Assembly: GCA_035293805.1 (NCBI GenBank)
Contig: DATGMD010000054.1
Location: forward strand, 1 to 53,409
Direction: 5' to 3'
DNA from: JAJPHF01 sp035293805
Lineage (GTDB): Bacteria > Chloroflexota > UBA6077 > JAJPHF01
Length of the DNA: 53,409 nucleotides
Of the stretch, positions 7,563-15,365 are shown piece after piece. The position numbers and the translations under genes are program-made. Every line of letters starts with the position of its first letter. Position 1 is the stretch's first letter. A model generated the notes under the pieces. The model saw only the letters and a program-made list of their open reading frames with translations. It did not search any database and had not been told where the DNA came from.

Positions 7563-8508
7563 CGGGCGGCCCGCCGCGGCGGAGGGTGTCGAGCGCGGCC
7601 TGCAGGCTATCGAACGCCTCGCGCTGGGCGCGCTGGCGGTCGGCGGGCGTGCGGCCGGCCGGGTGGCGCGCGCCGTCGAGGGCGGCCTGCAGTACATCGG
7701 CGATGTCGCCACGCAGGTAGCCGAGGAGCGAGACGAGCTGCGGATCGGCCATGGTGTCCTCCGGGGGCCAGTCGGCGGCCCCGAGCTGTGGGATGAGGGA
7801 CGGGGCGTTGCCCCAGTCCCAGCGCCAGAGCGAGACGCCCGCGTAGCCAGCGGCGCGGCACGCATCCAGTGCCGCGACGAGGGCGGCCGGGGAACTGGTG
7901 CAGGGGAGCACCGGGTAGCACGGCGGGACGCGGCCGCCCCGGGCGGCGATGCCGTCGGCCCAGCGCTGGGCGAGCGCGACGGTGAGCGCGGGCGGCTGGG
8001 CGAAGTCGGTGTAGTAGAGCTGCGGCAGGACGCCGTCGAGCTGGTCGAGCCAGGCCCAGGGGAAGGGCTCCAGATCGGGCGCGAAGGGGCCGGTCGGCCA
8101 GCGGTTGCCGAAGGCGATGCGCAGGTCGGGCGCGTAGCCCAGCCAGGCGTCGGGGGCGCCAGCGCGCAGGCCATCGACGAGCGCGCGTGCGTCGGCATCC
8201 TCGCCGATCGCCTCGTACTCGATGTCGAGCGCGAGCCCGTCGGCGCCGGCGCCGAGTGCTTGCAGGCCGACGGCGACCTCGGCCGCCGGATCCTCCAGGT
8301 AGACGTAGGTCCAGGCGAGGCAGCGGAGGCCGGCGGCGTGGACCGCGTCGACGAGCGCGGGCGTGAATTGGGGCCAGGCGTACCCTCCGTCGCCGGCCTT
8401 CACGAGCACGTGCGAGCAGCCGGCGGCCTGGGCCGTGGAGAGCCAGTCGCCGCCCTGGTGCGCGTACCAGACCCAGAGGGCGCTGCCGTGGACGGGGGCT
8501 GGGGGCAT
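7549..8508 (-). CDS. phage lysin-like TIM-barrel glycoside hydrolase
   Basis: 319 residues from ATG 8508, supported by GGAGAGGAG just upstream; the longer frame to 8541 is unlikely. Beta/alpha barrel features are visible: GSALWVWYAHQGGDWLS at the start, HVLVKAGDGG, LRCLAWTYVYLEDP, the acidic pair in GLALDIEYEAIG (candidate catalytic residues), GVLPQLYYTDF and GVSLWRWDWGNAP. The C-terminal ~70 residues are helical, perhaps wall-binding or oligomerisation. With the adjacent holin-like gene it forms a lysis cassette. The exact GH family is not assigned. Confidence 0.68.
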   Translation of the reverse strand: MPPAPVHGSALWVWYAHQGGDWLSTAQAAGCSHVLVKAGDGGYAWPQFTPALVDAVHAAGLRCLAWTYVYLEDPAAEVAVGLQALGAGADGLALDIEYEAIGEDADARALVDGLRAGAPDAWLGYAPDLRIAFGNRWPTGPFAPDLEPFPWAWLDQLDGVLPQLYYTDFAQPPALTVALAQRWADGIAARGGRVPPCYPVLPCTSSPAALVAALDACRAAGYAGVSLWRWDWGNAPSLIPQLGAADWPPEDTMADPQLVSLLGYLRGDIADVLQAALDGARHPAGRTPADRQRAQREAFDSLQAALDTLRRGGPPDANG

Positions 8509-8509
8509 G

Positions 8510-8995
8510 TCACTCCTCTCCAATGCCGAGCTCGGCACCAACGGCTTCGAGGGCCGCGGCCAGCTTCGTGGCCAGGTCGTTGGCCTGCTCGCCGCGCAGG
8601 GTACGGTCGAGCTTAAGCGCCTTCACCAGCACGTCCATGAGGCGGCTGAAGGCCTCCACGGGGAGCTGCACCATCGCCTCGGACTTGGGCTCGGCTGCCG
8701 TGTCGGGATCGTCAGGTTCCTCCGTGTGCCCGGCCCGAGGGGGCGGCGGGGTCAGGATCTTGACGATCAGCTCGCGGGTGAGCGCGATCTCCGTGGCCAG
8801 GCTCTCCTCCGCTTGCGCGACGGAGAGATCGGGGAAGAGCCGGTGCAGGCGCTCGGAGTAGCGGCCGTGCTTGAGGGCGTTCTGGTTGCCCGGGCGCGCG
8901 CCACAGCGGCCGGCGTGGCTGGCGCACAGCTCCTGGCCCTTGAGGGCGCTGCGGGTGCAGTGATGACCGTTGCGGGTGTGCTGGGTGCAGCGCAT
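8510..8995 (-). CDS. Cys/His-rich phage protein
   Basis: 161 residues from ATG 8995, with a strong RBS (GGGAGGAGG) upstream. The N-terminal ~35 residues form a Cys/His cluster (MRCTQHTRNGHHCTRSALKG, then ELCASHAG), probably one zinc site. It is followed by GNQNALKHGRYSE, a motif common in small phage DNA-associated proteins. The C-terminal part is helical. Its stop lies one base before the lysin start. It may be a terminase small subunit or HNH-like accessory protein, but neither is established. Confidence 0.6.
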   Translation of the reverse strand: MRCTQHTRNGHHCTRSALKGQELCASHAGRCGARPGNQNALKHGRYSERLHRLFPDLSVAQAEESLATEIALTRELIVKILTPPPPRAGHTEEPDDPDTAAEPKSEAMVQLPVEAFSRLMDVLVKALKLDRTLRGEQANDLATKLAAALEAVGAELGIGEE

Positions 8996-9082
8996 GCACG
9001 GCGCCCTCCTCCCTTCGGCTCAGAGTCAGGGTAGCCGAGCGGCCGGGCGCGACGCGGACAACGGTCAGGGCGGTAGTGGAGG

Positions 9083-9505
9083 CTAGTAGCTGCCGATCCA
9101 GCGGACGAAGGGTACGCGGCCGGCGAGCGCGCGCAGCAGCCGCTGGTCGTCAGTCCAGAGGTCCGCACCCAGCTCCTCGGCCAGGGCGATATAGTGGGCG
9201 TCGTAGGCTGCCGGCAGGCCGTAGATGTCGGCAATGGCGAGAGCCCGCTGGTGCATCGTCGGCGAGGTCTGCAGGGCGATAGGGAAGGTGAGGAAGTCGG
9301 CCATGAGCCGGTCGGCGAGCGATAGTGCCATGCCCTGACGCACCATGCGCTGCCGCAAGATGTTGGCGACCTCATAGGGGAGGAGCGTGGGCGCGACGAT
9401 CGGCTCGCCCGCCTGGGCCGTGCTAGTCAAAAGGGCGATGACCTGGGCGGAGTAGGTCTCGGTCAAGATGAGCTTGACGGCGACGGAGGCGTCAAGGACG
9501 ATCAC
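9083..9505 (-). CDS. vapC: PIN-domain toxin VapC
   Basis: 140 residues from GTG 9505. The PIN fold acidic residues are visible: D5 in MIVLDASVAVKLIL, E in LLPYEVANIL (about 45), D in AAYDAHYIALAEELG and D in LWTDDQRLL. VapC proteins are ribonucleases that cut tRNA or rRNA. The GTG start overlaps the TGA of the upstream antitoxin (GTGA), the normal coupled arrangement. It is carried by the prophage; a second, unrelated VapBC pair lies at 50858-51570. Confidence 0.85.
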   Translation of the reverse strand: MIVLDASVAVKLILTETYSAQVIALLTSTAQAGEPIVAPTLLPYEVANILRQRMVRQGMALSLADRLMADFLTFPIALQTSPTMHQRALAIADIYGLPAAYDAHYIALAEELGADLWTDDQRLLRALAGRVPFVRWIGSY

Positions 9506-9690
9506 GAGAGCTGGCGAGAGCGCTCATCGCGCGCCTCGTTCAACAACTCCGCGGACGGCGACCAGAGCTCGCCCTGGCGCTCGGCGAGCATCGCGGCCTG
9601 GCGCTGCTTCGCGTGTTCGAGGGCAGCCAGCCACTCCTGCTGCTGCTCGGGCGTCAGGCGGGGAATCGTGAGGCGTTGGGTCTGGCTCAT
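9502..9690 (-). CDS. VapB-type antitoxin
   Basis: 62 residues from ATG 9690 (MSQTQRLTIPRLTPEQQQEW). The N-terminus could form a short strand for DNA-binding dimerisation. Residues 15-45 are helical and charged, and the C-terminus (LWSPSAELLNEARDERSRQL) fits a toxin-wrapping segment. Overlap with vapC by GTGA and gene order support antitoxin function. The DNA-binding fold is not certain from sequence alone. Confidence 0.7.
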   Translation of the reverse strand: MSQTQRLTIPRLTPEQQQEWLAALEHAKQRQAAMLAERQGELWSPSAELLNEARDERSRQLS

Positions 9691-9791
9691 GTGCTCGGTG
9701 TGCTCCCATCTACTCTGCCGATAGCGTGGGCTGGCCCTCTCCATACGGTAGCACAAGTGCGCGGCTGGAGGTCGTGGCCGCGGGGCCGACC

Positions 9792-10278
9792 TCACCCGCT
9801 GCGGGGCTCTGGGAGGGCGAGGAGGCGGCCGGGCATGAGGCCGCGGGTATACGCGGCTTCAAGCTGGGGCCGGGCCCAGTCGCCGACCGTGGAGCCGTCG
9901 GGCAGGAGCGTGGCGCTCAGGAACTCATCCTCGAAGCTGGAGATGCCGGCCTCGACCGCTTCGAGCTTCGCCTTCACGACGAGCAGCAGGGCGCCAGCGC
10001 TGGCGGGTGGCCTGCTCCCAGCGCTGCTCGGCGACGTGGGGCGCGCGGCGGCGGTAGCCGCTCGATACGGTGGTGAACTGAGGATCGTCGCGGCCGGGCA
10101 TGGCGAGGCGGAAGCGGATCATGCGGTGGCGCATACGGAAGCCAATGACGATGCTCTGGCGGCCGCCCTGCTCCTCCCAGAAGTAGCCGAACTGGTCGGC
10201 GCCGTAGCGGGCAAGCGTGCGCTCCAGCTCGGCGCGCGAGCGGTCGGCCGGGACCGCGGTGTGCTCGGCGTAAGGCAT
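9792..10278 (-). pseudogene. hypothetical phage protein, frameshifted
   Basis: The frame starts at ATG 10278 (MPYAEHTAVPADRSRAELER) and runs well to QRWEQATRQRWR at about 9990. It then breaks, and the adjacent frame continues ALLLVVKAKLEAVEAGISSF to LPEPRSG at 9792. Joined, the protein is about 160 residues, with a beta-rich N-terminus (GRQSIVIGFRMRHRMIRFRL) and a helical C-terminus. The break is explained by one extra base or a missing GC dinucleotide. It recalls a conserved phage protein of unknown function. Confidence 0.6.
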
Positions 10279-10288
10279 GACTACCTCT

Positions 10289-10732
10289 CTAGATAGCTTC
10301 TGGCAGCTCCGCGGCGGCCGAGATCTCGACCACCAGGTAGCATCGGCCGGGCTCGACGGCGAGGCGCACGCGCTCCAGGTAGAGCTGGGCCGCGTCGTCG
10401 CCGGCGAGGACCTTCACCTTGACCAGCCCGTCGATCACGGCCTTGGTGACGCCGCTCGTCCAGTTATCGGTGTCGCGGGCGCGGTGCGAGGGGCGGACGT
10501 AGGTGAGCTGCAGCCGAGCGGGCGGCGGCACGGACGAGGTGCCGACATGTCGGACGGCCAGCCAGACGCGCGCCTGGACGTAGCGCGTGGCGAGCCAGCG
10601 CGTGTACCAGTCGTGGCGCCCGTTCGGCGAGAGCACGCGCGCCAGGTCGGCGGGCGGCCGCGTGCGGCTGTAGCGCCAGCGAGCGGGCGGGAAATCGTCG
10701 AGGACGAGGCGAGCGCTGCTGCAATCGCTCAT
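10289..10732 (-). CDS. RusA-family Holliday junction resolvase
   Basis: 147 residues from ATG 10732; the long upstream extension of the frame is non-coding in appearance. The RusA core is present: strand-rich N-terminus, YVQARVWLAVRHVG, then DTDNWTSGVTKAVIDGL followed by AGDDAAQL, giving the conserved acidic residues that bind metal in this endonuclease. RusA dimers resolve branched DNA during phage replication and recombination. It follows a small hypothetical gene and precedes the frameshifted gene at 9792-10278. Confidence 0.82.
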   Translation of the reverse strand: MSDCSSARLVLDDFPPARWRYSRTRPPADLARVLSPNGRHDWYTRWLATRYVQARVWLAVRHVGTSSVPPPARLQLTYVRPSHRARDTDNWTSGVTKAVIDGLVKVKVLAGDDAAQLYLERVRLAVEPGRCYLVVEISAAAELPEAI

Positions 10733-10800
10733 TCTGTCGGCTCCGCCAAGAGGGCCGGGTATGCGCTCGGGGCCACGGCGACAATCGCCGCGGCGAGCTC

Positions 10801-11205
10801 TCAGGCGAGGTTCTCGTAGTACGCCCCGCGCGCCTCGTCGCGCTGGGCCAACGTGCTGAGCGCGCGATTCGCGGAGGGCGCGCGGTCCACGAGGCGATGC
10901 AGAGCGTCGAGGAAGTTGGCTGCCGACGACGTGGCATCCGCGGAGGGCTCCCAGCCGCGGGCTGCGATAGTGGCGCGCACGGTCCCCGGCGGGGCGACGT
11001 ACCCTTGGACCCGCTCGGCGACCCGGCGCGCGACCCAGGCGAGCGGTCCACACGTCCGCGGGTGGCGCTGGGCGAGCTGCAGCTGGTGCAGGACGATCCA
11101 GGCCTCGATCGGCTCCAGGCGCAGCAGGAACGTCGGCTGCGCTCTCAGGTCGGCGAGCGCTTCCTGCAGGAAGGCATCGTTCAGGTTGCTGGGCTCGAGA
11201 TCATC
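10801..11205 (-). CDS. hypothetical phage protein, start unclear
   Basis: A third-frame reading (not the longer frames on this strand) gives a convincing protein ending at TGA 10803-10801: DLEPSNLNDAFLQEALADLR, TFLLRLEPIEAWIVLHQLQL, GPLAWVARRVAERVQGYVAP and LAQRDEARGAYYENLA. No ATG, GTG or TTG lies in frame near the N-terminus. A well-placed GGAGGGAG leads to ATG 11204, one base out of frame, so a base seems to be missing just after the start codon. Function unknown; it sits among replication genes. Confidence 0.55.
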   Translation of the reverse strand, partial: DDLEPSNLNDAFLQEALADLRAQPTFLLRLEPIEAWIVLHQLQLAQRHPRTCGPLAWVARRVAERVQGYVAPPGTVRATIAARGWEPSADATSSAANFLDALHRLVDRAPSANRALSTLAQRDEARGAYYENLA

Positions 11206-11261
11206 CGGGCGCTCCCTCCAACGGCGATGTTGACAATGGCTCCTACTAGAGATGGCGATTC

Positions 11262-11510
11262 TCAGGGCGCCCTGGTCCGGAAAGCGGGCGGGGCGCGAGG
11301 CGGGGCGTCGGCGCTCTCCGTGCGCTGCGGCTCGTCGAAGCGCGTCTGCTCGCCGGTCTCTGCCTTGCGGCGCTTCGGGACGGGGCGCGCGTGCGCGCAG
11401 TAGGGACAGAGCTGCAGCTTGCCGCTGGCGACCGTGACGGGGCCGTGGCGTGGACAGACGACGTAGTAGCCGTCGTGGGCGCCGCGGCGGGGCAGAAGCA
11501 TGCTCGGCAT
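11262..11510 (-). CDS. small zinc-ribbon phage protein
   Basis: 82 residues from ATG 11510, preceded by AAAGGA; the upstream gene stops 14 bases before it. A four-ligand site is visible: CPRHGPVTVASGKLQLCPYC at residues about 18-37, followed by a charged disordered tail. It probably binds zinc and perhaps nucleic acid. No specific family is recognised. Confidence 0.6.
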   Translation of the reverse strand: MPSMLLPRRGAHDGYYVVCPRHGPVTVASGKLQLCPYCAHARPVPKRRKAETGEQTRFDEPQRTESADAPPRAPPAFRTRAP

Positions 11511-11524
11511 GGCGACAGATCCTT

Positions 11525-12569
11525 TCAGGCGGTCTGCGTCGCCGCGGCGGCCTTCGGCGCCGCCATGACGCGCACGGCGCTGATCTCGGGGGCGAGCTGC
11601 GCGGCGAGCCTCAGGATGAGCGAGCGCATGCGAGTCTGGAGGTGCTCGGCGACGAAGCGAGCGGGTACGACTACCTCGAGGGTGCTGCCGCGGCGGCGGT
11701 AGGTCGCCTCGGCGAACCACGTGGTGAAATTAGCGAGCGTCATCTGGTCGCGCAGCAGCGGCTCTAGCTGCTGCGTCCAGAGCGGGTCGGGCTGCCAGTC
11801 CGGCGGGGCGAGCTCGATGGACGGGGCGGGCCGCGTGGCGCGGCGCGTGGCGAGGTAGCCGCCGAGGTTGTTGATGACGTGGTAGAGCGAGAGATGGGCA
11901 CGGTCGAAGTCGTCGCCCCACTCGCAGCGGGCGAGCGCCAGGTAGGCGTCGGCGATGTCGGCCGGGCTGGCGCCGCTATCGCGGATCGCCGCGGCATCGC
12001 GGCCGCGGTGACTTGCAGGCCCGCGGCGGCCAGTCGGTCGACGACGTCCTGGGCGCGCGACGGCTTCGGCACCGGCTGCAGGCGACGTGGCGCTAGCACA
12101 ACCTCAGGGGACGCCGCCGCAGCGGCGCGTGCCGGTCCCCGGTCTCCGGTACCGGTAGGGTTACGGTACCGGTTCCGGTAAGGGTACCGGTACCGGTTAG
12201 CGCCGGACATCCGCGCACGCTGCGCGCACGTTCGCGTGACGTGCGCGCACGCTCGGCTGCGCGCTCGCGTCGCTCCAGGAGACGGCCCGCGTAGTCGCGC
12301 CAGTCGTGGATGCGGCGATCCGCGTCGAGGAAGCCCGCGCTGGTGAGCGCCTCGACGAGCTGCGCGGGCTCGCCCTGCCAGTCGGCGGCGGCGGCGACGT
12401 CCTGGTCGCTGTAGGGGCGGAGATCGCCGTCGTCGGCGTAGGTGAGCGCCCACCACCAGAACAGGTGCAGGTGGCCGATCGCCGCGGCGCGCGAGATGCC
12501 GAGCGCGCGGGCGAGGCGCGTGGTCTTCGGGTGGTCGCGCAGCTCCTGGTGGCTCTCGATCCAGACCAT
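11525..12569 (-). pseudogene. phage replication protein with DnaA-N-like C-terminus, two frameshifts
   Basis: The N-terminus from ATG 12569 (MVWIESHQELRDHPKTTRLA; GRLLERRERAAERAR) is typical of phage replication-initiator/replisome-organiser proteins. The frame then shifts within or before the GGTACCGG repeat tract. The middle part reads VVLAPRRLQPVPKPSRAQDV and LAAAGLQVTAA. A second shift near 12005-12010 leads into AAAIRDSGASPADIADAYLA, LARCEWGDDFDRAHLSLYHV and a C-terminal DnaA domain I-like segment (LLRDQMTLANFTTWFAEATY). Each shift needs one extra base. Restored length is about 348 residues. Confidence 0.62.
12147..12197. repeat. ACCGGTACC repeat tract inside the replication gene
   Basis: About 50 bp are built from repeated and inverted GGTACCGG/ACCGGTA units. 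Two different minus-strand frames through it give low-complexity peptides (alternating Tyr/Arg/Pro, or Thr/Gly). It probably encodes a variable linker between the two domains. Length changes here would explain one of the frameshifts. Confidence 0.65.
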
Positions 12570-12578
12570 CGGGATGCC

Positions 12579-12728
12579 TCACGCCGCCTGCAACTGCTTG
12601 ATCGCCTCGCGGATCCAGCGGCGGAGCAGCTCGGCCATCGTGGTCTGCTCACGCTCGGCGAGCAGGCGGAGGGCCTCGCGCTGCTGGGGCGTGACGAACG
12701 TGGCGATGCGAACCGTGGGCTCGACCAT
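12579..12728 (-). CDS. ribbon-helix-helix (CopG/Arc-like) regulator
   Basis: 49 residues from ATG 12728, with RBS AAGGAGAG. The sequence MVEPTVRIATFVTPQQREAL continues into two helices (LLAEREQTTMAELLRRWIRE). This is the strand-helix-helix plan of small RHH repressors. It is the first leftward gene beyond the divergent control region, the position of a Cro-like or early regulator, and ends about ten bases before the replication gene. It is a likely ligand of the palindromes at 12742-12753 and 12803-12814. Confidence 0.72.
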   Translation of the reverse strand: MVEPTVRIATFVTPQQREALRLLAEREQTTMAELLRRWIREAIKQLQAA

Positions 12729-12741
12729 CGTCTCTCCTTCT

Positions 12742-12814
12742 GTTGCTAACAACAAGTTGGTTGGTATAACCTACGATAACACCGCGCCGGCGTCTCGTCA
12801 ACATCGCTAACGAT
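12742..12814. promoter_or_regulatory. divergent control region with two related operators
   Basis: The spacer between the RHH gene (leftward) and the XRE gene (rightward) is AT-richer than its surroundings. It holds two 12-bp sites of the same design: GTTGCTAACAAC (12742-12753) and ATCGCTAACGAT (12803-12814), each with perfect 4-bp arms around CTAA. A third palindrome-like element, GGTATAACC, lies between them. This resembles a lysogeny switch with paired operators. Confidence 0.6.
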
Positions 12815-12825
12815 CGTTGTTGGTG

Positions 12826-12831
12826 TAGAAT
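12826..12831 (+). promoter_or_regulatory. -10 element (TAGAAT) of the lysogeny operon
   Basis: TAGAAT lies 24 bases before the XRE start. The operator at 12803-12814 occupies the place where the -35 hexamer would be, so a bound regulator would block this promoter. TAGAAT recurs as a -10 at several other promoters in the window. Confidence 0.45.
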
Positions 12832-12854
12832 GGGCACCAAGACGGAGGTGCGCC

Positions 12855-13376
12855 ATGCAGGAGGATGTCGGGGCACGGCTGGCGGCGCGGCGGCGCGAGT
12901 TGGGGCTGTCGCAGCGGGAGCTGGGGCGGCGGAGCGGGGTGTACTACTCGGACATCTCACGCCTAGAGCGGGGGGACCGCGCGGGCGCGGGGCGGGTGCG
13001 CCGGCTTGCGGAGGCGCTGGGACTGGACCCCGAGACGCTGGAGGTGGTGCACGAGATCGAGCCCGCCCGGCCGCGGCACGATGTCGAGCGCGCGATGGAG
13101 CTGGTGGCCACCGTGATGCCCGGCATGATCGTAACGGGCTTGATGGCCGAGCTGTTCCCGCCGGGGGAATGGTCCGCGGGAGCACGAGAGCGCGGGGAGA
13201 CCATGATCCGCGCTGAGCTGGAGCGGGCAATGCACTGGGGCGAGCGGGTGCGCGCCTCGTATGCGGCAGCCCGCCAGCCGATGGCCGCGAGTGCCGGGGT
13301 GCCGTCCGGGGAGGACGAGGAGAGCCTGTTTCTGCTGCGCATGCAGCGCGAGCTGAAGCGGAGGAGCCAGGCGTGA
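12855..13376 (+). CDS. XRE-family phage repressor (CI-like)
   Basis: 173 residues from ATG 12855, with RBS ACGGAGGTG. Residues about 8-60 form a Cro/CI helix-turn-helix (RRRELGLSQRELGRRSGVYY then SDISRLERGDRA). The C-terminal part is helical (ERAMELVATVMPGMIVTGLM) and may dimerise; no LexA-like Ser/Lys protease dyad is seen. It heads the rightward block of IrrE-like, Xis and Int genes, the usual place for the lysogeny repressor. Confidence 0.8.
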   Translation: MQEDVGARLAARRRELGLSQRELGRRSGVYYSDISRLERGDRAGAGRVRRLAEALGLDPETLEVVHEIEPARPRHDVERAMELVATVMPGMIVTGLMAELFPPGEWSAGARERGETMIRAELERAMHWGERVRASYAAARQPMAASAGVPSGEDEESLFLLRMQRELKRRSQA

Positions 13377-13798
13377 TGGAGCGACCGATACAGGTGGAGT
13401 GGGAGCGGGGGCTGCCGGTACCGAGCTGGTACGAGCCGCCGGGCATCATCGTGATCGATCGGGACTACTGGGACGAACTGACCGAGCCGGGCCGAGACGA
13501 GCTGCTGGTGCGGGAGTGGGCGCACCACGTGCTGGGGGCGGTGTACCCGGGGCGGCCGCGCGGCTTGGAGCGGATCAACGCCCTGCGGCAAGAGGAGCGG
13601 GGCCGCCGGCTCGCGCTGGAGTTTCTCGTCGACGACGCCAGGGTCTTTCGGGACGGAGCACGCGGCGTACTCGAGGATCGTGGGGTCGAGGCGTGGGAAG
13701 TGGCGGAATGGTGGGACCGTTCGCAGGCGTGGTGCTGGGATCGCGTGCGGCTGTGGCGCGCGCGCTACCCGGAGCTGGCGGCCCTGATCTGTCCGTAG
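13376..13798 (+). CDS. ImmA/IrrE-like protein with altered metal site
   Basis: 140 residues from ATG 13376, which overlaps the TGA of the repressor gene (TGATG); GTG 13373 is an alternative. The arrangement 'IIVIDRDYWDELTEPGRDEL' followed by LLVREWAHHVLGAVYPG mirrors ImmA/IrrE peptidases, where HExxH lies in a helix after a beta sheet. Here the motif is REWAH (about 46-50), so the first metal-binding His is replaced by Arg. ImmA cleaves the neighbouring repressor on induction; this copy may bind without cutting. Assignment rests mainly on context. Confidence 0.55.
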   Translation: MERPIQVEWERGLPVPSWYEPPGIIVIDRDYWDELTEPGRDELLVREWAHHVLGAVYPGRPRGLERINALRQEERGRRLALEFLVDDARVFRDGARGVLEDRGVEAWEVAEWWDRSQAWCWDRVRLWRARYPELAALICP

Positions 13799-13836
13799 GG
13801 AACGGGACACGACACGACAGGCGCAGGAGGCCGAAC

Positions 13837-14037
13837 GTGGAGCGGCAAACGGTCACTGTCGAGGAGGCGGCGCAGTATCTGGGGATCAGTCGCAGCACGG
13901 CCTATGATGCGGTAAAGCGCGGTGAGTTGCCGGTGGTGAGGATCGGTCGTAGGTACGTGGTGCCGCGGCAAGCTCTGGAGCGCATGCTGAGCGAGGCGTG
14001 GGAGCAGCGTTACCCGGCCGCGGCGGCGGGCGGCTGA
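13837..14037 (+). CDS. excisionase-like helix-turn-helix protein
   Basis: 66 residues from GTG 13837, with RBS GCAGGAGG. The sequence VTVEEAAQYLGISRSTAYDA followed by VKRGELPVVRIGRRYVVPRQ is a textbook HTH_17/MerR-like excisionase domain with its wing. It lies 28 bases upstream of the integrase, so Xis-Int co-expression and control of integration directionality are expected. Confidence 0.85.
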   Translation: MERQTVTVEEAAQYLGISRSTAYDAVKRGELPVVRIGRRYVVPRQALERMLSEAWEQRYPAAAAGG

Positions 14038-14065
14038 GATAGGGGCGCGGAGCGAGGAGGCCAGG

Positions 14066-15347
14066 ATGCCACGGCCACGGAAGGGGCAAGAGCGGCAGGT
14101 CACCGGGGTCTATCGGCGCACCTATACCGACAAGAGCGGCAAGATGCATGAGTACTGGCGGTATATCGTGTACGTGCCCGGGCCAGACGGCACACTGAAG
14201 CCAGAATGGCGAAGCGCGCCGACGAAGCGAGCCGCGGAGGAGGCACGAGCGGAGCGCAAGGCCGACATCAAAAAAGGCGAGGCGGTCACGAGCAACAGGC
14301 TCACGCTGGGCGACTATCTCACCGAGTGGCTAGAGAAGCATCGCGTCAAGAACGGGCTGGAGCCGACGACTGCCGCTGGCTACGAGAGCATCATCCGCAC
14401 GCGTATCATTCCCGCGCTCGGCGGGGTGTCGCTGCAACGATGTGACCGTGACCGTGTTCCGGGCGCCGCCAGAGCCTCGCATCATTCCCGCGCTCGGCGG
14501 GATGTCGCTGCAACGGCTGTCGGAGCGACATATCGAGGAGTTCCTCTACAAGCTGCGCACGGCGGGGGGCGCGGCGGGCAAGCCGCTGTCGGCGCGGAGC
14601 GTGCGCAACACGCTGGTGGTGCTGAACGAGGCGCTGAAGCAGGCCAAGCGCTTGAAGCTGATAGCGCGCAATCCCTGTGCGGAGATCGAGCCGCCGAAGA
14701 TCGACGCGCAGCCTCAGCCCCAGTGGACTCCCGACGAGGCGAAGAGGTTTCTAGCGCTGCTGGAAGGCGAGCGCTACGGCGTGCTGTACGTGCTGACGCT
14801 GACCACTGGCCTGCGCCGCAGCGAGGTGCTGGGCCTGCGCTGGCAGGACCTCGACCTGGACGCCGGCGTGCTGCACGTGCGCCAGAAGCTCGTGGAGATC
14901 AAAGGCAAGCTCCAGTTCGGCAACAAGACGAAGACGCCCAGTGGTCGGCGCGACATCGAGCTGCACCCGCGGGTGGTCCAGCTCCTGAGCGAGCACCGCA
15001 AGAAGCAGCTCGCGCAGCGACTGGCCGCGGGGCCGCGGTGGGTCGGCGCGGGCGACGGCGGCGAGCTGGTGTTCAGTACGCCGCAGGGAAAGCCGCTGTA
15101 TCCCCGCAACGTTTACCGCCGGCTGACGCAGCTGATCGACCAGGCGGGATTGACTCGGACAGGGCTGCACGGGATGCGGCGCACGGCGTCGAGCATCGCC
15201 CACGACGAGACGAAGGACCTGCTGGCGGCCGCGAGGATGCTGGGACACAGCCAGCCCGACGTCGCGGCGAAGCACTATGCGCGGGCGAGCGACGAGGCGA
15301 CGCGCCTGGCGGCGCAGGCGGTGGGGCGGGCATACTTCGGAGAGTGA
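14066..15347 (+). pseudogene. int: tyrosine recombinase (phage integrase), disrupted by a 76-bp insertion
   Basis: The N-terminus from ATG 14066 (MPRPRKGQERQVTGVYRRTY) has the arm-binding domain, then the SAM-like core-binding domain (LTLGDYLTEWLEKHRVKNGL). After SLQR at 14439 a 76-bp insertion changes the frame. Removing 14440-14515 restores SLQRLSERHIEEFLYKLR and the catalytic domain, with R in TTGLRRSEVLGLRW, HxxR in LHGMRRTASS, H in MLGHSQPDV and the tyrosine in AAKHYARASDE. The restored protein would be about 400 residues. As it stands the gene gives no full-length integrase. Confidence 0.82.
14405..14515 (+). repeat. 35-bp direct repeat flanking the integrase insertion
   Basis: Copies at 14405-14439 and 14481-14515 differ at a single base and are offset by 76 bp, with 41 bp of unrelated sequence between. 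The offset is not a multiple of three and causes the integrase frameshift. Confidence 0.85.
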
Positions 15348-15365
15348 GATCCTGAGGTTAGGGCG

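Noticed and set aside
10289..11053. N-terminal extension of the RusA frame to 11053
   Set aside because: The extension is Arg-rich low complexity and overlaps a better frame (10801-11205); the RusA domain starts properly at 10732.
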